Assembly: GCA_017569285.1 (NCBI GenBank) | Contig: CP069419.1 | Location: forward strand, 1,302,001-1,366,000 | Direction: 5' to 3' | DNA length: 64,000 nt | Origin: Clostridiales bacterium | GTDB lineage: Bacteria > Bacillota > Clostridia > Christensenellales > Aristaeellaceae | In this document: positions 33,584 through 42,444 of the stretch, piece after piece | Position numbering within the stretch: the stretch's first letter is position 1 | Layout: every line of letters begins with the position of its first letter | Notes under the pieces: generated by a model | What the model was told of the DNA's origin: nothing | What the model saw: only the letters and a program-made list of their open reading frames with translations | Database searches by the model: none | Program-made: the position numbers and the translations under genes

Positions 33584-33612
33584 TTGACACCGGAAACCGG
33601 CAATAGTATAAT
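33584..33612 (+). promoter_or_regulatory. Promoter of the MBL hydrolase gene
   Basis: TTGACA (33584-33589), 17 bp, TATAAT (33607-33612), a full consensus match. Confidence 0.85.
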
Positions 33613-33643
33613 CTTTGCATATTCATCCGCAGGGGGCTTCAGC

Positions 33644-34459
33644 ATGTTCACCAGTCAGGAAGTATTCCCGGGCATTTTCCATATCACCGACGCGATGGGC
33701 GTCAGCTTCACGCTGCTTGCAGGATCGGAGCGGGCGCTCCTCATCGATACCGGCTACGGGCTGGAGGACGCTGCCGCGTATGTGCGCACGCTCACTTCCC
33801 GTCCCGTGGACGTCCTCCTGACCCACGGCCATCATGACCATGCCCTCGGCGCGCGCTGGTTCCCGTCCGTACAGATGAGCGCAGAGGACCTGCCGGTATT
33901 CCGCCTCCGGACCGCGGATGCCCAGCGCGCCCGGGTGCTGGAACAGGCTGCCGCCAAAGGCCTCCGCGCGCCGGAGGATTTCATGGCCGCGCCCATCCCG
34001 GATCCGGAGCCGGTGGCCTGGGACCGCACGCTGGCCGGTTTCCCCTGCCGCCTTTACAATCCCGGCGGCCTGGAGGTGCTGGCCGTCCAGGTTCCCGGGC
34101 ATACGCCGGGAAGCGTCATGGCGTTCGTTCCGAAGTACGGCCTGCTGCTGACCGGGGACGACTGGAATCCCTGCACCTGGATGTGGTTCCCGGAATCGCT
34201 GGGTGTGGTTACCTGGCGGAAAAACATGCGGGCCGTTCTTCCGGCAATCGAAAAAGAAACGGGAGCAGGCATCTCCCATGTGCTCTGCTCCCATCAGCCG
34301 GCCCCGCGCGAAGGCGCGGAGCTCCGGGAATATATGGACTATATGACGGATGAGCGGCTGGATTCCGCGCCCGCCGTGGATATGAACAGCCCGGTCCGCA
34401 CCCGGCAGGTCACCTGTCCCGCCCGGGACTGGGTGCTGGTATTCGACGCCGCGAAATAA
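33644..34459 (+). CDS. MBL-fold metallo-hydrolase
   Basis: A 271-residue metallo-beta-lactamase-fold protein. The metal motifs are LLTHGHHDHALGA (HxHxDH), VPGHTPGS (His), LLLTGDDW (Asp) and CSHQP (His), all in the expected order. There is no signal peptide. ATG 33644 has AGGGGG 7 bases upstream. The family is catalytically diverse (glyoxalase II-like, lactonase, phosphodiesterase), and this member could be a lactonase or general hydrolase. It converges on the EEP-family gene with a 12-bp gap. Confidence 0.9.
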   Translation: MFTSQEVFPGIFHITDAMGVSFTLLAGSERALLIDTGYGLEDAAAYVRTLTSRPVDVLLTHGHHDHALGARWFPSVQMSAEDLPVFRLRTADAQRARVLEQAAAKGLRAPEDFMAAPIPDPEPVAWDRTLAGFPCRLYNPGGLEVLAVQVPGHTPGSVMAFVPKYGLLLTGDDWNPCTWMWFPESLGVVTWRKNMRAVLPAIEKETGAGISHVLCSHQPAPREGAELREYMDYMTDERLDSAPAVDMNSPVRTRQVTCPARDWVLVFDAAK

Positions 34460-34471
34460 CCGCTGGCCGGG

Positions 34472-35542
34472 TCAGTCGGCATCCCCCTCCAGGGTAAACC
34501 GGAGCCGGACCGGATTGTGGTCCGAGTGGACGAAGCCCTGGTCCAGCGTCTTGATTCCGTCCGGATGGACGTTGTCCGATACGATAAACCCGTCAATCAT
34601 GTAAAACTGGAAACCGTCCGGATTCTCCCCCGCGTACGCGCGGTCCAGCGACCGGCAGGTCGGCACCGCCGGATCCATCAGCAGGGAGAAGCCGCCCATG
34701 AACGTGTCCGCGTCAATGATGCCGGGCTGCCACATGCCGCTGTAAACGGGATACGGGCTGTCCACATTGCTGAACAGCTGGTTGAAGTCACCGCCGGCAA
34801 TCACGTAATTGCCCTTCCCATATTCGTCCCGCAGCAGTTCCAGCAGCTGCCGCGTCTGGGCTTCCTTGCCCTCGCCGCTGTCATAGGCTTCCAGGTGCAG
34901 GTTCACCAGCACCAGCTCCCGGTCCGTGCCTTCCACCGGAAAGCGGCTCACCAGCAGGCACCGCTTCAGATTGGCAATCCGCAGCGGCCAGGAGAACGGG
35001 CACGGCAGGGAAATCCGTTCCGCTTCCCGGGCCTCCGCGCGGCTGAGCGTCACCAGGCCGCTTTCCACGTGGCCGATCGGCGGCAGCGGATACGGGACAA
35101 ACAGCGAGTTGAAGTTATACGCGAACGCTTCCGACCCGCCGGGAATCACGTCCCGCAGCGCTTCCCGCTCATCCGTGCGGTAGCTGCGGTCCGATCCGAT
35201 GTCCACTTCCTGCAGTGCGATGATATCGGCATCCAGCCCCGCCAGCGTCTCCCGGATTCCGGCCAGGTTCTGCTGCACCCGGTCCCGGTCCGCCGTATAG
35301 ACACCGGTTCCGCCGTCCATGAAGAAATCCGCGTTGTCGCCCAGCGCGCCGTATCCGATATTCCAGATCACCAGCGTCATGGGATCCCCCGCCTTCAGGA
35401 CGGCGGGCACCGGGTGGTCCGCAGTCACGGTTTCCGTGGCCGCGGGGCGGTATTCCGTGATGGTCAGCACGCCCAGCGCCAGGGCAAGCACAATGACCAG
35501 CGCCAGGATGATCCCGCCGATGATTTTCAGGACTTTTTTCAT
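34472..35542 (-). CDS. Membrane-anchored endonuclease/exonuclease/phosphatase-family protein
   Basis: A 356-residue protein with an N-terminal membrane anchor (IIGGIILALVIVLALALGVLTI) and an EEP (DNase I-like) domain. Motifs are VIWNIGYGA (Asn), IIALQEVDIG (metal Glu), VNLHLEA (His), AGGDFNQLF (Asp, Asn) and FVHSDHNPVRL (SDH). The active site is complete. The anchor places the domain outside the membrane, so a surface phosphodiesterase, sphingomyelinase-like enzyme or nuclease are all possible. A TATAAT box lies 54 bp upstream of the start. Confidence 0.9.
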   Translation of the reverse strand: MKKVLKIIGGIILALVIVLALALGVLTITEYRPAATETVTADHPVPAVLKAGDPMTLVIWNIGYGALGDNADFFMDGGTGVYTADRDRVQQNLAGIRETLAGLDADIIALQEVDIGSDRSYRTDEREALRDVIPGGSEAFAYNFNSLFVPYPLPPIGHVESGLVTLSRAEAREAERISLPCPFSWPLRIANLKRCLLVSRFPVEGTDRELVLVNLHLEAYDSGEGKEAQTRQLLELLRDEYGKGNYVIAGGDFNQLFSNVDSPYPVYSGMWQPGIIDADTFMGGFSLLMDPAVPTCRSLDRAYAGENPDGFQFYMIDGFIVSDNVHPDGIKTLDQGFVHSDHNPVRLRFTLEGDAD

Positions 35543-35595
35543 ATTCCGGTCCTCCTTTGGACAGGTTTTTTCAGTTGTTCAGGGTTTCTGCAATG

Positions 35596-35624
35596 ATTAT
35601 ACCACGTCCGCGGCACTTTGTCCC
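35596..35624 (-). promoter_or_regulatory. Probable promoter of the EEP-family gene
   Basis: Minus strand TATAAT (35596-35601) with a poor -35 GGGACA (35619-35624) at 17 bp. Confidence 0.45.
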
Positions 35625-35701
35625 GGCCGGCCGTTTTTCCGGCAGGCACTTCCGCGGCCTGTGTCGAATTATCTGGTTAGATCCATCGGGGAGGTGATCA
35701 T

Positions 35702-38134
35702 ATGGACCGTCCGGACGCCCTCGCGGCGTATATCCGGGAGCTGCGCAAGGAGCGGGACGCGTGGCTGTACCAGCATGCCTTGAACAAGGTCCGCGTCATC
35801 ACCCGCAGCATGAAGCCCGATGAAAAGGAAGCCTACCTGCGCAGCTCCGCGTTCGGCAACACGCTGGCCGCGATCCGCCGCAGGGACAGCGTGGACCAGG
35901 CCCTGTCCCGGGGAGAGCTGCCCCTTTCCTGGCAGCGGGCGGAGTTTGACCGCCTCGCGCCGCTGATCCGCCAGGAGCTTTCCCGCGGGAATGACATCCG
36001 CCTGGGCTTCCTGCGCGCCGTATCCCAGAGCCGCGTGTCGCCGGAAAAGGCGCACCGGGCCCGGGACCTCATCATGAACAATGCCCCGGAGGAGTTCTTT
36101 GCCTCCCGGGCCGAAAAGCTGGCCAAAACCGCCGACCAGAAAACCGCCCGTTACCTGCAGACCGGGAACCTGGCCCGGATGTACGCCGTGCAGCTCTCCC
36201 GGGCGGAGCATATCATTCCCCGCCTGATGGACACGGTCTTTGCCCGGGGGCTGACCCTCCCGGTGATCAACCAGGCTTTCCATCCGGCCAGCCTCACCCG
36301 CTTCCTGCAGGATGAGCTGTTCCGGGAGTATCCGGAGCTCTCCGCATGCAAATCCGTTCCGTTCTCCCCCACGGGGGAAACCACCGGCAACCGGGTGCAG
36401 GCATGTGTGGAGGATGCGAAGAACGACCTGGTCAAGGCCCTTAAGAAACGGTTCACCGCCCCGCGCATGATCCGGCTGATGCGGACGAACCCGTCCCTGA
36501 CCCGCCTGCAGCAGCAGGCGGATGAAGCCTTCGCGAAGGAGCGGAAGCTCCGCACGGCGCTGCTCCACGCGATCCCGGAGCACTACAGGGACCTGTATCC
36601 CATGGCCCGGAGCATGCACCGGAAGTTTATCCTGCACCTGGGCCCCACCAACTCCGGCAAAACCTATGAGGGCGTGGAGCGCCTGCGCTGGGCCCGGCGC
36701 GGGATTTACCTCGGGCCGCTGCGCCTGCTGGCCGCCGAACAGTTTGAAACGCTGAACATGCAGGACGTCCCCTGCTCCCTGGTCACCGGGGAGGAGCAGA
36801 TCCGCGTGCCGGACAGCCGGGTCCAGTCCTCCACGGTGGAGATGGCGGACCTCGAAACGCATTATGATATCGCAGTCATCGACGAATGCCAGATGATCTC
36901 GGACCGCGACCGCGGCGGCGCGTGGACTGCGGCGGTCCTGGGCCTGTGCGCGGATGAAATCCACGCCTGCGCCTCGCCGGATGCCGAGGCGCTGTTGACC
37001 CGGATGATCCTCGAGTGCGGGGATGAGCTGTCCATTGTCCGCCATGAGCGGATGACCCCGCTGGAAGTGGAAAAGGAGGGCTTCCGGTTCCCGGAATCCG
37101 TCCGTCCCGGCGACGCGCTGATCGTCTTTTCCAAGGCGCGGGTGCACGCGGTCGCCGCGGAGCTGCGCGGCCGCGGATTCCGGGTATCCCTGATCTACGG
37201 TGCGCTGCCGCCGGATGTCCGCCGGAACCAGGCGGAGCGCTTCCACCAGGGCGAAACGGACGTGGTGGTCTCCACCGACGCCATCGCCATGGGCATGAAC
37301 CTGCCGATCCAGCGGGTCGTCTTCCTGGAATCCGAAAAATATGACGGGGATACCACCCGGACCCTGACGGACGCGGAGATCAAGCAGATTGCCGGCCGCG
37401 CGGGGCGCTACGGGATTTACGATATCGGCTATGTCAACGCCTTCGGCTTCCGGAGCATGATCGCGCAGGGGCTGGCCCGCCCGCTGATGCCCCTGACGGA
37501 AGCGGTCATCCGCTTCCCGGAATCCCTGCTGGGACTCCCGCTGACGTTGACGGAAACCATCAACCAGTGGCTGAACATGCAGGACAAGGAATGCTTCTCC
37601 AAGGCCTCCGCCACGCGGATGGCCCTGCTGGCCTCCATGATGGAGACCCGCCACACGGACAAGCAGCTGCTCTACCGGTTCCTGTGCATCCCGTTCGATG
37701 AGACGGATCCGGACCTGCTGCAGCGCTGGAAGCTGATGTACCAGGCGGAAACCCGCCGCGAACATATCGACGTCCTGCCGGAGATGCCGCCGATCCGCGA
37801 GCCGGAAAGCTGCACCGTCCAGATGCTGGATATGCTGGAGGCGGATTACCGCCGCTGTGACCTGTATTACAACTATGTCCGGCTGTTCCTGGACCGGCCG
37901 GACCGGCTGCTCGACGAAATCCAGCGCCGGAAGGACCTGATTTCCGGGGGAATCGTCCATATCCTGTCCACGCAGCGGCTGCAGCAAAAAACATGCCGCG
38001 CCTGCAAGCGTCAGCTGCCGTGGAACTGGCCGTACCGGCTCTGCGACAGCTGCTACAGGAAGCAGCATGCTTTTCGTGGAAAAAGGCGGTATCACGGTTG
38101 GGAGGATGACCGCCCGTTATGGGACAATGAATAA
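35702..38134 (+). CDS. SUV3-like DExH RNA helicase with C-terminal zinc ribbon
   Basis: An 810-residue helicase resembling mitochondrial SUV3. The first 300 residues are helical and of unknown role. Walker A HLGPTNSGKTYEG is at residues 314-321, motif II DECQ near 394, SLIYGALPPDVRRNQAERF and VSTDAIAMGMNLP form the second RecA domain, and motif VI QIAGRAGRYG starts near 562. The tail has CRACKRQLPWNWPYRLCDSC (about residues 764-783), a four-Cys zinc ribbon not typical of SUV3. SUV3 unwinds structured RNA or RNA-DNA hybrids with a 3'-5' exonuclease partner. GGGGAGGTG precedes ATG 35702. It converges on the GT2 gene with 5 bp between stops. Confidence 0.9.
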   Translation: MDRPDALAAYIRELRKERDAWLYQHALNKVRVITRSMKPDEKEAYLRSSAFGNTLAAIRRRDSVDQALSRGELPLSWQRAEFDRLAPLIRQELSRGNDIRLGFLRAVSQSRVSPEKAHRARDLIMNNAPEEFFASRAEKLAKTADQKTARYLQTGNLARMYAVQLSRAEHIIPRLMDTVFARGLTLPVINQAFHPASLTRFLQDELFREYPELSACKSVPFSPTGETTGNRVQACVEDAKNDLVKALKKRFTAPRMIRLMRTNPSLTRLQQQADEAFAKERKLRTALLHAIPEHYRDLYPMARSMHRKFILHLGPTNSGKTYEGVERLRWARRGIYLGPLRLLAAEQFETLNMQDVPCSLVTGEEQIRVPDSRVQSSTVEMADLETHYDIAVIDECQMISDRDRGGAWTAAVLGLCADEIHACASPDAEALLTRMILECGDELSIVRHERMTPLEVEKEGFRFPESVRPGDALIVFSKARVHAVAAELRGRGFRVSLIYGALPPDVRRNQAERFHQGETDVVVSTDAIAMGMNLPIQRVVFLESEKYDGDTTRTLTDAEIKQIAGRAGRYGIYDIGYVNAFGFRSMIAQGLARPLMPLTEAVIRFPESLLGLPLTLTETINQWLNMQDKECFSKASATRMALLASMMETRHTDKQLLYRFLCIPFDETDPDLLQRWKLMYQAETRREHIDVLPEMPPIREPESCTVQMLDMLEADYRRCDLYYNYVRLFLDRPDRLLDEIQRRKDLISGGIVHILSTQRLQQKTCRACKRQLPWNWPYRLCDSCYRKQHAFRGKRRYHGWEDDRPLWDNE

Positions 38135-38139
38135 GATGA

Positions 38140-39462
38140 TTATGCGGCCTTGACCTTCACCTTGTGGTGAACGGGGGCGATATTCCGGATCTGCTCGTCA
38201 TCGGCGTCGATCGCGTGCTCCGTCTTGACCCAGTGCAGCTGGTCACGCCAGCGCAGCAGGCCGACCACCTGGTTGAACACGCCCACGATGGAGCTGGCGG
38301 CAAACCCGCCGACCATCACCGGGAGCGTCCGGAGGCTGAACCGGATATTGTTGTCCTTCCGGTCGGCATAATAGAACAGGAACATATAGCTGTAAACAAA
38401 CAGCCCCAGTCCGAAGAGCGTCGTATCCAGTGAAAAAGTGAACATCGGTTCTCCCGGGGACATCAGCGCCAGCGCGATGCTGACCACCAGCTGGACCGCC
38501 GCGGCGATGTACGTGGTAATGCTGTACATATACGTCAGCAGGCTCAGGAATTCCCCGACGCTGATCCTGCCCGTCAGCACCGAAGCGAACAGCTTTCCGG
38601 TGTTGCTCAGGGCCACAAACCAGTGTCCCTGGCCCCAGCGGATCTTCTGTCGGATGGATGCCCGCATGGAGGTGGGCTTTTCGTCATACACGCGCGTGTT
38701 GTGGTTCCAGAGGATCCGCCGGCCTTCCAGCGTCGCCTCCACCTGGATCTCGAAGTCTTCCGTCAGGGAGCGCGTGGTCCAGCCGCCCCGTTCATGCAGG
38801 TAGGCGGTCGACATGGCGAAGCCCGTTCCGCCGATCGCGCAGTTCAGCCCCAGCCGGTGCTTGGCCAGGTCGAAGAAGCGGTTGGTCAGCGTGTAGCCGG
38901 TGTAGTAGAACCAGGCCACAATGCCCTTCTTGTTCTTCGCGCCCAGGTAGCACTGGATGAAGTCCGGCTTGTCCTTGTCCAGGTACTGGCTGTTCACCTC
39001 GCGGAACATGTTGGTGTCAATCAGGTTGTCCGCGTCAAAAATCATCATCAGGTCATACCGGCTGCGGTAATCCCCGATCGCTTCCAGCGCCTTGCGCAGG
39101 GCGATCGGCTTTCCGGTCGGCGCGTCCGGGCTTTCCTTCCGCGTCTCAATCACGTTCGCGCCCAGCTCCCGCACGACGTCCGCCGTCCGGTCCGTGCAGT
39201 TGTCCGCGATGATGTAAAAGTCATACAGTTCCTTCGGATAATCCATCTCCTGCAGGTTCTGCACAATATCCCGGATGACCTTTTCTTCGTTATGGGCCGG
39301 CACGAGCACCAGGAACCGGGATTCCGGATCATGGTCCTCATAGTCCTTGGTTCTCTTTCCGAATCCGAAAAATCCCAGAATCAGCTGGTAGATCATCATC
39401 CCGGCCAGGTACAGGCCCGTGAATCCGCCAATGATCTGCAGGATCGTTTTCAATACAGACAC
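38140..39462 (-). CDS. Processive membrane glycosyltransferase family 2
   Basis: A 440-residue GT2 enzyme. An N-terminal helix (FTGLYLAGMMIYQLILGFFG) precedes the catalytic domain with LVPAHNEEKVI, IADNCTDRT, FDADN (nucleotide/metal Asp), TEDFEI (catalytic Asp) and QKIRWGQGHW (Q-x-x-R-W), the last two diagnostic of processive synthases such as those for poly-GlcNAc, hyaluronan and cellulose. At least four helices follow. GTG 39462 is taken as start because GGAGGAGG lies 8 bases upstream. It probably makes an exported polysaccharide. The CapA / phosphodiester glycosidase / Lgt-like cassette begins about 1.1 kb away on the other strand. Confidence 0.9.
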   Translation of the reverse strand: MSVLKTILQIIGGFTGLYLAGMMIYQLILGFFGFGKRTKDYEDHDPESRFLVLVPAHNEEKVIRDIVQNLQEMDYPKELYDFYIIADNCTDRTADVVRELGANVIETRKESPDAPTGKPIALRKALEAIGDYRSRYDLMMIFDADNLIDTNMFREVNSQYLDKDKPDFIQCYLGAKNKKGIVAWFYYTGYTLTNRFFDLAKHRLGLNCAIGGTGFAMSTAYLHERGGWTTRSLTEDFEIQVEATLEGRRILWNHNTRVYDEKPTSMRASIRQKIRWGQGHWFVALSNTGKLFASVLTGRISVGEFLSLLTYMYSITTYIAAAVQLVVSIALALMSPGEPMFTFSLDTTLFGLGLFVYSYMFLFYYADRKDNNIRFSLRTLPVMVGGFAASSIVGVFNQVVGLLRWRDQLHWVKTEHAIDADDEQIRNIAPVHHKVKVKAA

Positions 39463-39524
39463 TGTGGTTCCTCCTCCACTCACGGAGCACCCGCTCCGTC
39501 CCATCCAAAAAACACAACGGAGGT

Positions 39525-39553
39525 ATTAAACACCACATGCTTTTTTTTGTCAA
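39525..39553 (-). promoter_or_regulatory. Promoter of the GT2 gene
   Basis: Minus strand TTGACA (39548-39553), 17 bp, TTTAAT (39525-39530). Confidence 0.7.
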
Positions 39554-39573
39554 GGTTGGTGCCCGTTCGGCAA

Positions 39574-39602
39574 TTGTTTTTTCCTTATTTGTACGGTATA
39601 CT
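39574..39602 (+). promoter_or_regulatory. Promoter of the alpha/beta hydrolase gene
   Basis: TTGTTT (39574-39579), 17 bp, TATACT (39597-39602), divergent from the GT2 promoter. Confidence 0.7.
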
Positions 39603-39641
39603 TGCGTATGTGCGTTCTGCACCGGAAGAAAGGACATCTGT

Positions 39642-40475
39642 ATGAGACTGATTCGGGAAATCCGCCATATCCCCGCCCGCACCGGGCACCAGAAGCTGAT
39701 CATCCTCCGCCCCGCCAGGCAGGATGGGCCGGTTCCGGGCATCCTCTGGATCCACGGCGGCGGATACATGACCGGCATGGCCGCCATGGTCTACGGCTCC
39801 TGCGGCCGGATGCTCGCGCGGAAGTACGGCGCCGTGGTGGTTTCACCCGGATACCGCCTGGCCTGGAAAAAACCCTACCCGGCCGCGCTGGAGGACTGCT
39901 ATACCGCCCTGGAATACATGGCGGACCATGCGGAGGAGCTGGGCATCCGGCGGGACCAGCTGATCGTCGGCGGCGAAAGCGCCGGCGGCGGGCTGGCGGC
40001 CGCCGTCTGCCTTTACGCGCGGGACAAAGGCCGGATTCCCGTCGCATACCAGATCCCGCTGTATCCGATGCTGGACTGCTTTGATACCCCGTCCTCCCGG
40101 GACAACCACGGCCGCAACTGGAATACCCGGCGCAACCACTGGGGCTGGAAGCATTATCTGGGAGACCTGTACGGCTCCCCGTCGGTGCCGAAATACGCTT
40201 CCCCTTCCCGGGAGACCGACTATACCGGGCTTCCCCCGGCCTATACCTATGTGCTGGACGGGGAACCGTTCCTGGATGAAACCCGGACCTATATCCGGAA
40301 CCTGCAGGAAGCCGGCGTGGACGCGGCGGTCGACGTGTATCACGGCGATTTCCACGGGTTTGACGTCTTCTTCTGGACCCGGAACGCGAAGACCGCCAAG
40401 CGGAAGCTGTGCGAGCATTACGCGGCCCGTTTTGCCGCCCCGTCCCAAACGCCAAAGAAACCCGCGCCGCGTTGA
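39642..40475 (+). CDS. Alpha/beta hydrolase of the HSL/acetyl-esterase type
   Basis: A 277-residue alpha/beta hydrolase_3 family esterase. WIHGGGYMTG is the oxyanion-hole motif, GGESAGGGLAAAV holds the nucleophile Ser, VLDGEPFLDETR supplies the acid and YHGDFHGFDVF the His. No signal peptide is present. ATG 39642 has AAAGGA 9 bases upstream; the longer frame would run through the promoter. Such enzymes deacetylate or de-esterify small substrates, sometimes acetylated sugars. It lies directly upstream of the CapA-like gene but has its own promoter. Confidence 0.9.
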   Translation: MRLIREIRHIPARTGHQKLIILRPARQDGPVPGILWIHGGGYMTGMAAMVYGSCGRMLARKYGAVVVSPGYRLAWKKPYPAALEDCYTALEYMADHAEELGIRRDQLIVGGESAGGGLAAAVCLYARDKGRIPVAYQIPLYPMLDCFDTPSSRDNHGRNWNTRRNHWGWKHYLGDLYGSPSVPKYASPSRETDYTGLPPAYTYVLDGEPFLDETRTYIRNLQEAGVDAAVDVYHGDFHGFDVFFWTRNAKTAKRKLCEHYAARFAAPSQTPKKPAPR

Positions 40476-40500
40476 CAACCCGCGGCGGTTTTCATAAAAT
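40472..40500 (+). promoter_or_regulatory. Promoter of the first CapA/NAGPA/Lgt-like cassette
   Basis: TTGACA (40472-40477, overlapping the previous stop codon), 17 bp, TAAAAT (40495-40500). Confidence 0.8.
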
Positions 40501-40551
40501 AAGTGTTGATGATTTTCGGTTTTGTCCGGTGAAATGATAGGAGATTTTCGA

Positions 40552-42435
40552 ATGCGGAAAACCCTGCTCTCCCTGCTGCTCACAGTCCTGCTCCTGCTTC
40601 CCGCCGCAGTCCTGGGGGAAGAAATGCGCGGGTACGTCAAAGGCGAGGGATACCAGTATGTGAATCTCGGTGAGTATCCGTACGAGGCGGACGGGACCGT
40701 CCGCCCGGTGCTCTGGCGCATCCTGGGCATCGGGGACGGGACAGCCCTGCTGCATATGGAAAACGTGATCGACGTGAAGCAGGTCATCTTCGAAACAGAC
40801 CCGAAAGTCATTGAAAAGCATTCTTTCCGCCGGATCAGCACCTACGCCGAAAGCGACCTGTTCCCCTGGATCAATTCCGAAATGCTGGACACCCTGATGG
40901 GCGGCGATCCCCTGCGCGAAGCGCTGGTTTCCGATCCGGAGCTCGGTACGCTTCGTCCCTTGACGCGGGATGAGTGCCTCGATCCGGCCTACGGTTTCTC
41001 CCGCAATCCCTGGGGCGAAGAGATCAACGCCCACCCGGAGCGGCAGGCGGTCAGCACGCCGTATGCCCGTTCAAAAGGCCTGTATGTAGAGAGTGCCAAC
41101 GGAAAAAGCCCCTGGTGGTGCATCGCCATCAAAAACCCGACCGATTTCAAGTTCGGCCTGGTCGGCTTTAACGGCCATATCAGCTGGGGCGCCTATACCA
41201 ATACCAAGGTGGCCGGCCTGCGGCTGGCCGTCCGGCTGGACCTGAACCGGGTCCGGATTGTCGGCGGAGCCGGCACCCGGAACGATCCCTGGATCCTGGC
41301 CTGTACGGATGCCGGGCCCGCGGTTACCCCGGCCCCGGAAGCGCCGGCGGATGCGCCGGTCCCGGATGAATCCGTCCCGGAATCCCCGCTCCCGGCGGAG
41401 CCCGCAGAAACCCCGGTCCCGGAACCCGCGTCCGAAGGCACGGCGCTCCTGTCCTTCATCGGGGACTGTTCCATCGGCGACGGATACCGGACCATCAAGT
41501 CCGAAAACTCCTACCATTCCGTGGTGGACCGGGAAGGTTATGCCTGGCCGTTTTCGCTGGTGAAGGAATACCTGGCATCCGATGACCTGACGATTGCCAA
41601 CCTGGAAGTGGTGCTGACGGAGCAGAACAAGCACAAGGACATCATGTACCCCCTGCGGGCCGCGCCGGATCATGTGAATATCCTGCTGGAAGGCAGCATC
41701 GAGGTCGTCAACACGGTCAACAACCACTGCATGGATTACCTGCGCCAGGGATACCTCGACAGCCTGGCCGTCCTCGATGAGGCGGGAATCGCGCGTTTCG
41801 GCTCCGTCTCCTACGGTATGGCCAACGGCTTTGACGACCTGCTCGTCCGGGATGTCAACGGCATCCGTTTCGGCTTTGTCGGAATGACCTACCCCCAGAG
41901 CGGCGATACCCCGAACCTGATCAAGCGCATCCGGAAGCTGAAGGAAGAGAACGGCTGCGATATCGTCATCGTCAGCCTGCACTGGGGGCGGGAAACCTAC
42001 CTCACCCAGTCCGCCGGGCAGGTCACCATGGCCAAACAGCTCATCGACGGCGGGGCGGACGTGATCTACGGCCACCATCCCCACGTCCTGCAGCCCATGC
42101 TCTTCTACCAGGGAAAACCGATCATGTTCTCCACCGGGAATTTCACCTTCGGCACCATGTCGAAAGTGGATCCGCACACCGGCATCTTCCGGTTCACTTA
42201 CCGGAAATCCGGGGACGGCGCGGTCCTGTCCGGGATCGAGGTCGTTCCCTGCCAGACGTCCGGCAGCGGGGATTACCGTCCCGTTGTGCTGACCGATGAA
42301 ACGGAGATCCGGAAGACCTTCAAAATCCTGACCGTAAGGAATGTCCCGGCCAAATGTGAGAATCCCCCGGAATATTTTCTCGAGACCGGACGTATTATGT
42401 TTGATGAGAATGGTATGATCATACCGGAAATTTAA
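40552..42435 (+). CDS. Exported CapA-family metallophosphatase with N-terminal extension (cassette 1)
   Basis: A 627-residue exported protein. After the signal peptide, residues 25-245 form a domain like those annotated DUF6273 (VNLGEYPYEADGTVRPVLWRI, PFSL context, NPWGEEINAH). A Pro-rich linker (about 265-300) follows, then a PGA_cap/CapA domain: IGDCSIGDG, TIANLEVVLT, VVNTVNNHCMDY, VSLHWGRETY, YGHHPHVLQPM and FSTGNFTFG supply the metal ligands. CapA/PgsA proteins belong to poly-gamma-glutamate synthesis but many relatives are stand-alone surface phosphoesterases. ATG 40552 has AGGAG 8 bases upstream. The NAGPA-domain gene follows after 9 bp. Confidence 0.88.
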   Translation: MRKTLLSLLLTVLLLLPAAVLGEEMRGYVKGEGYQYVNLGEYPYEADGTVRPVLWRILGIGDGTALLHMENVIDVKQVIFETDPKVIEKHSFRRISTYAESDLFPWINSEMLDTLMGGDPLREALVSDPELGTLRPLTRDECLDPAYGFSRNPWGEEINAHPERQAVSTPYARSKGLYVESANGKSPWWCIAIKNPTDFKFGLVGFNGHISWGAYTNTKVAGLRLAVRLDLNRVRIVGGAGTRNDPWILACTDAGPAVTPAPEAPADAPVPDESVPESPLPAEPAETPVPEPASEGTALLSFIGDCSIGDGYRTIKSENSYHSVVDREGYAWPFSLVKEYLASDDLTIANLEVVLTEQNKHKDIMYPLRAAPDHVNILLEGSIEVVNTVNNHCMDYLRQGYLDSLAVLDEAGIARFGSVSYGMANGFDDLLVRDVNGIRFGFVGMTYPQSGDTPNLIKRIRKLKEENGCDIVIVSLHWGRETYLTQSAGQVTMAKQLIDGGADVIYGHHPHVLQPMLFYQGKPIMFSTGNFTFGTMSKVDPHTGIFRFTYRKSGDGAVLSGIEVVPCQTSGSGDYRPVVLTDETEIRKTFKILTVRNVPAKCENPPEYFLETGRIMFDENGMIIPEI

Positions 42436-42444
42436 GGAGCCGCC

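Noticed and set aside
35669-38095. Long minus-strand frame opposite the SUV3-like helicase
   Set aside because: Antisense shadow of a gene with intact helicase motifs; composition is His/Gln/Gly/Arg-rich without domains.
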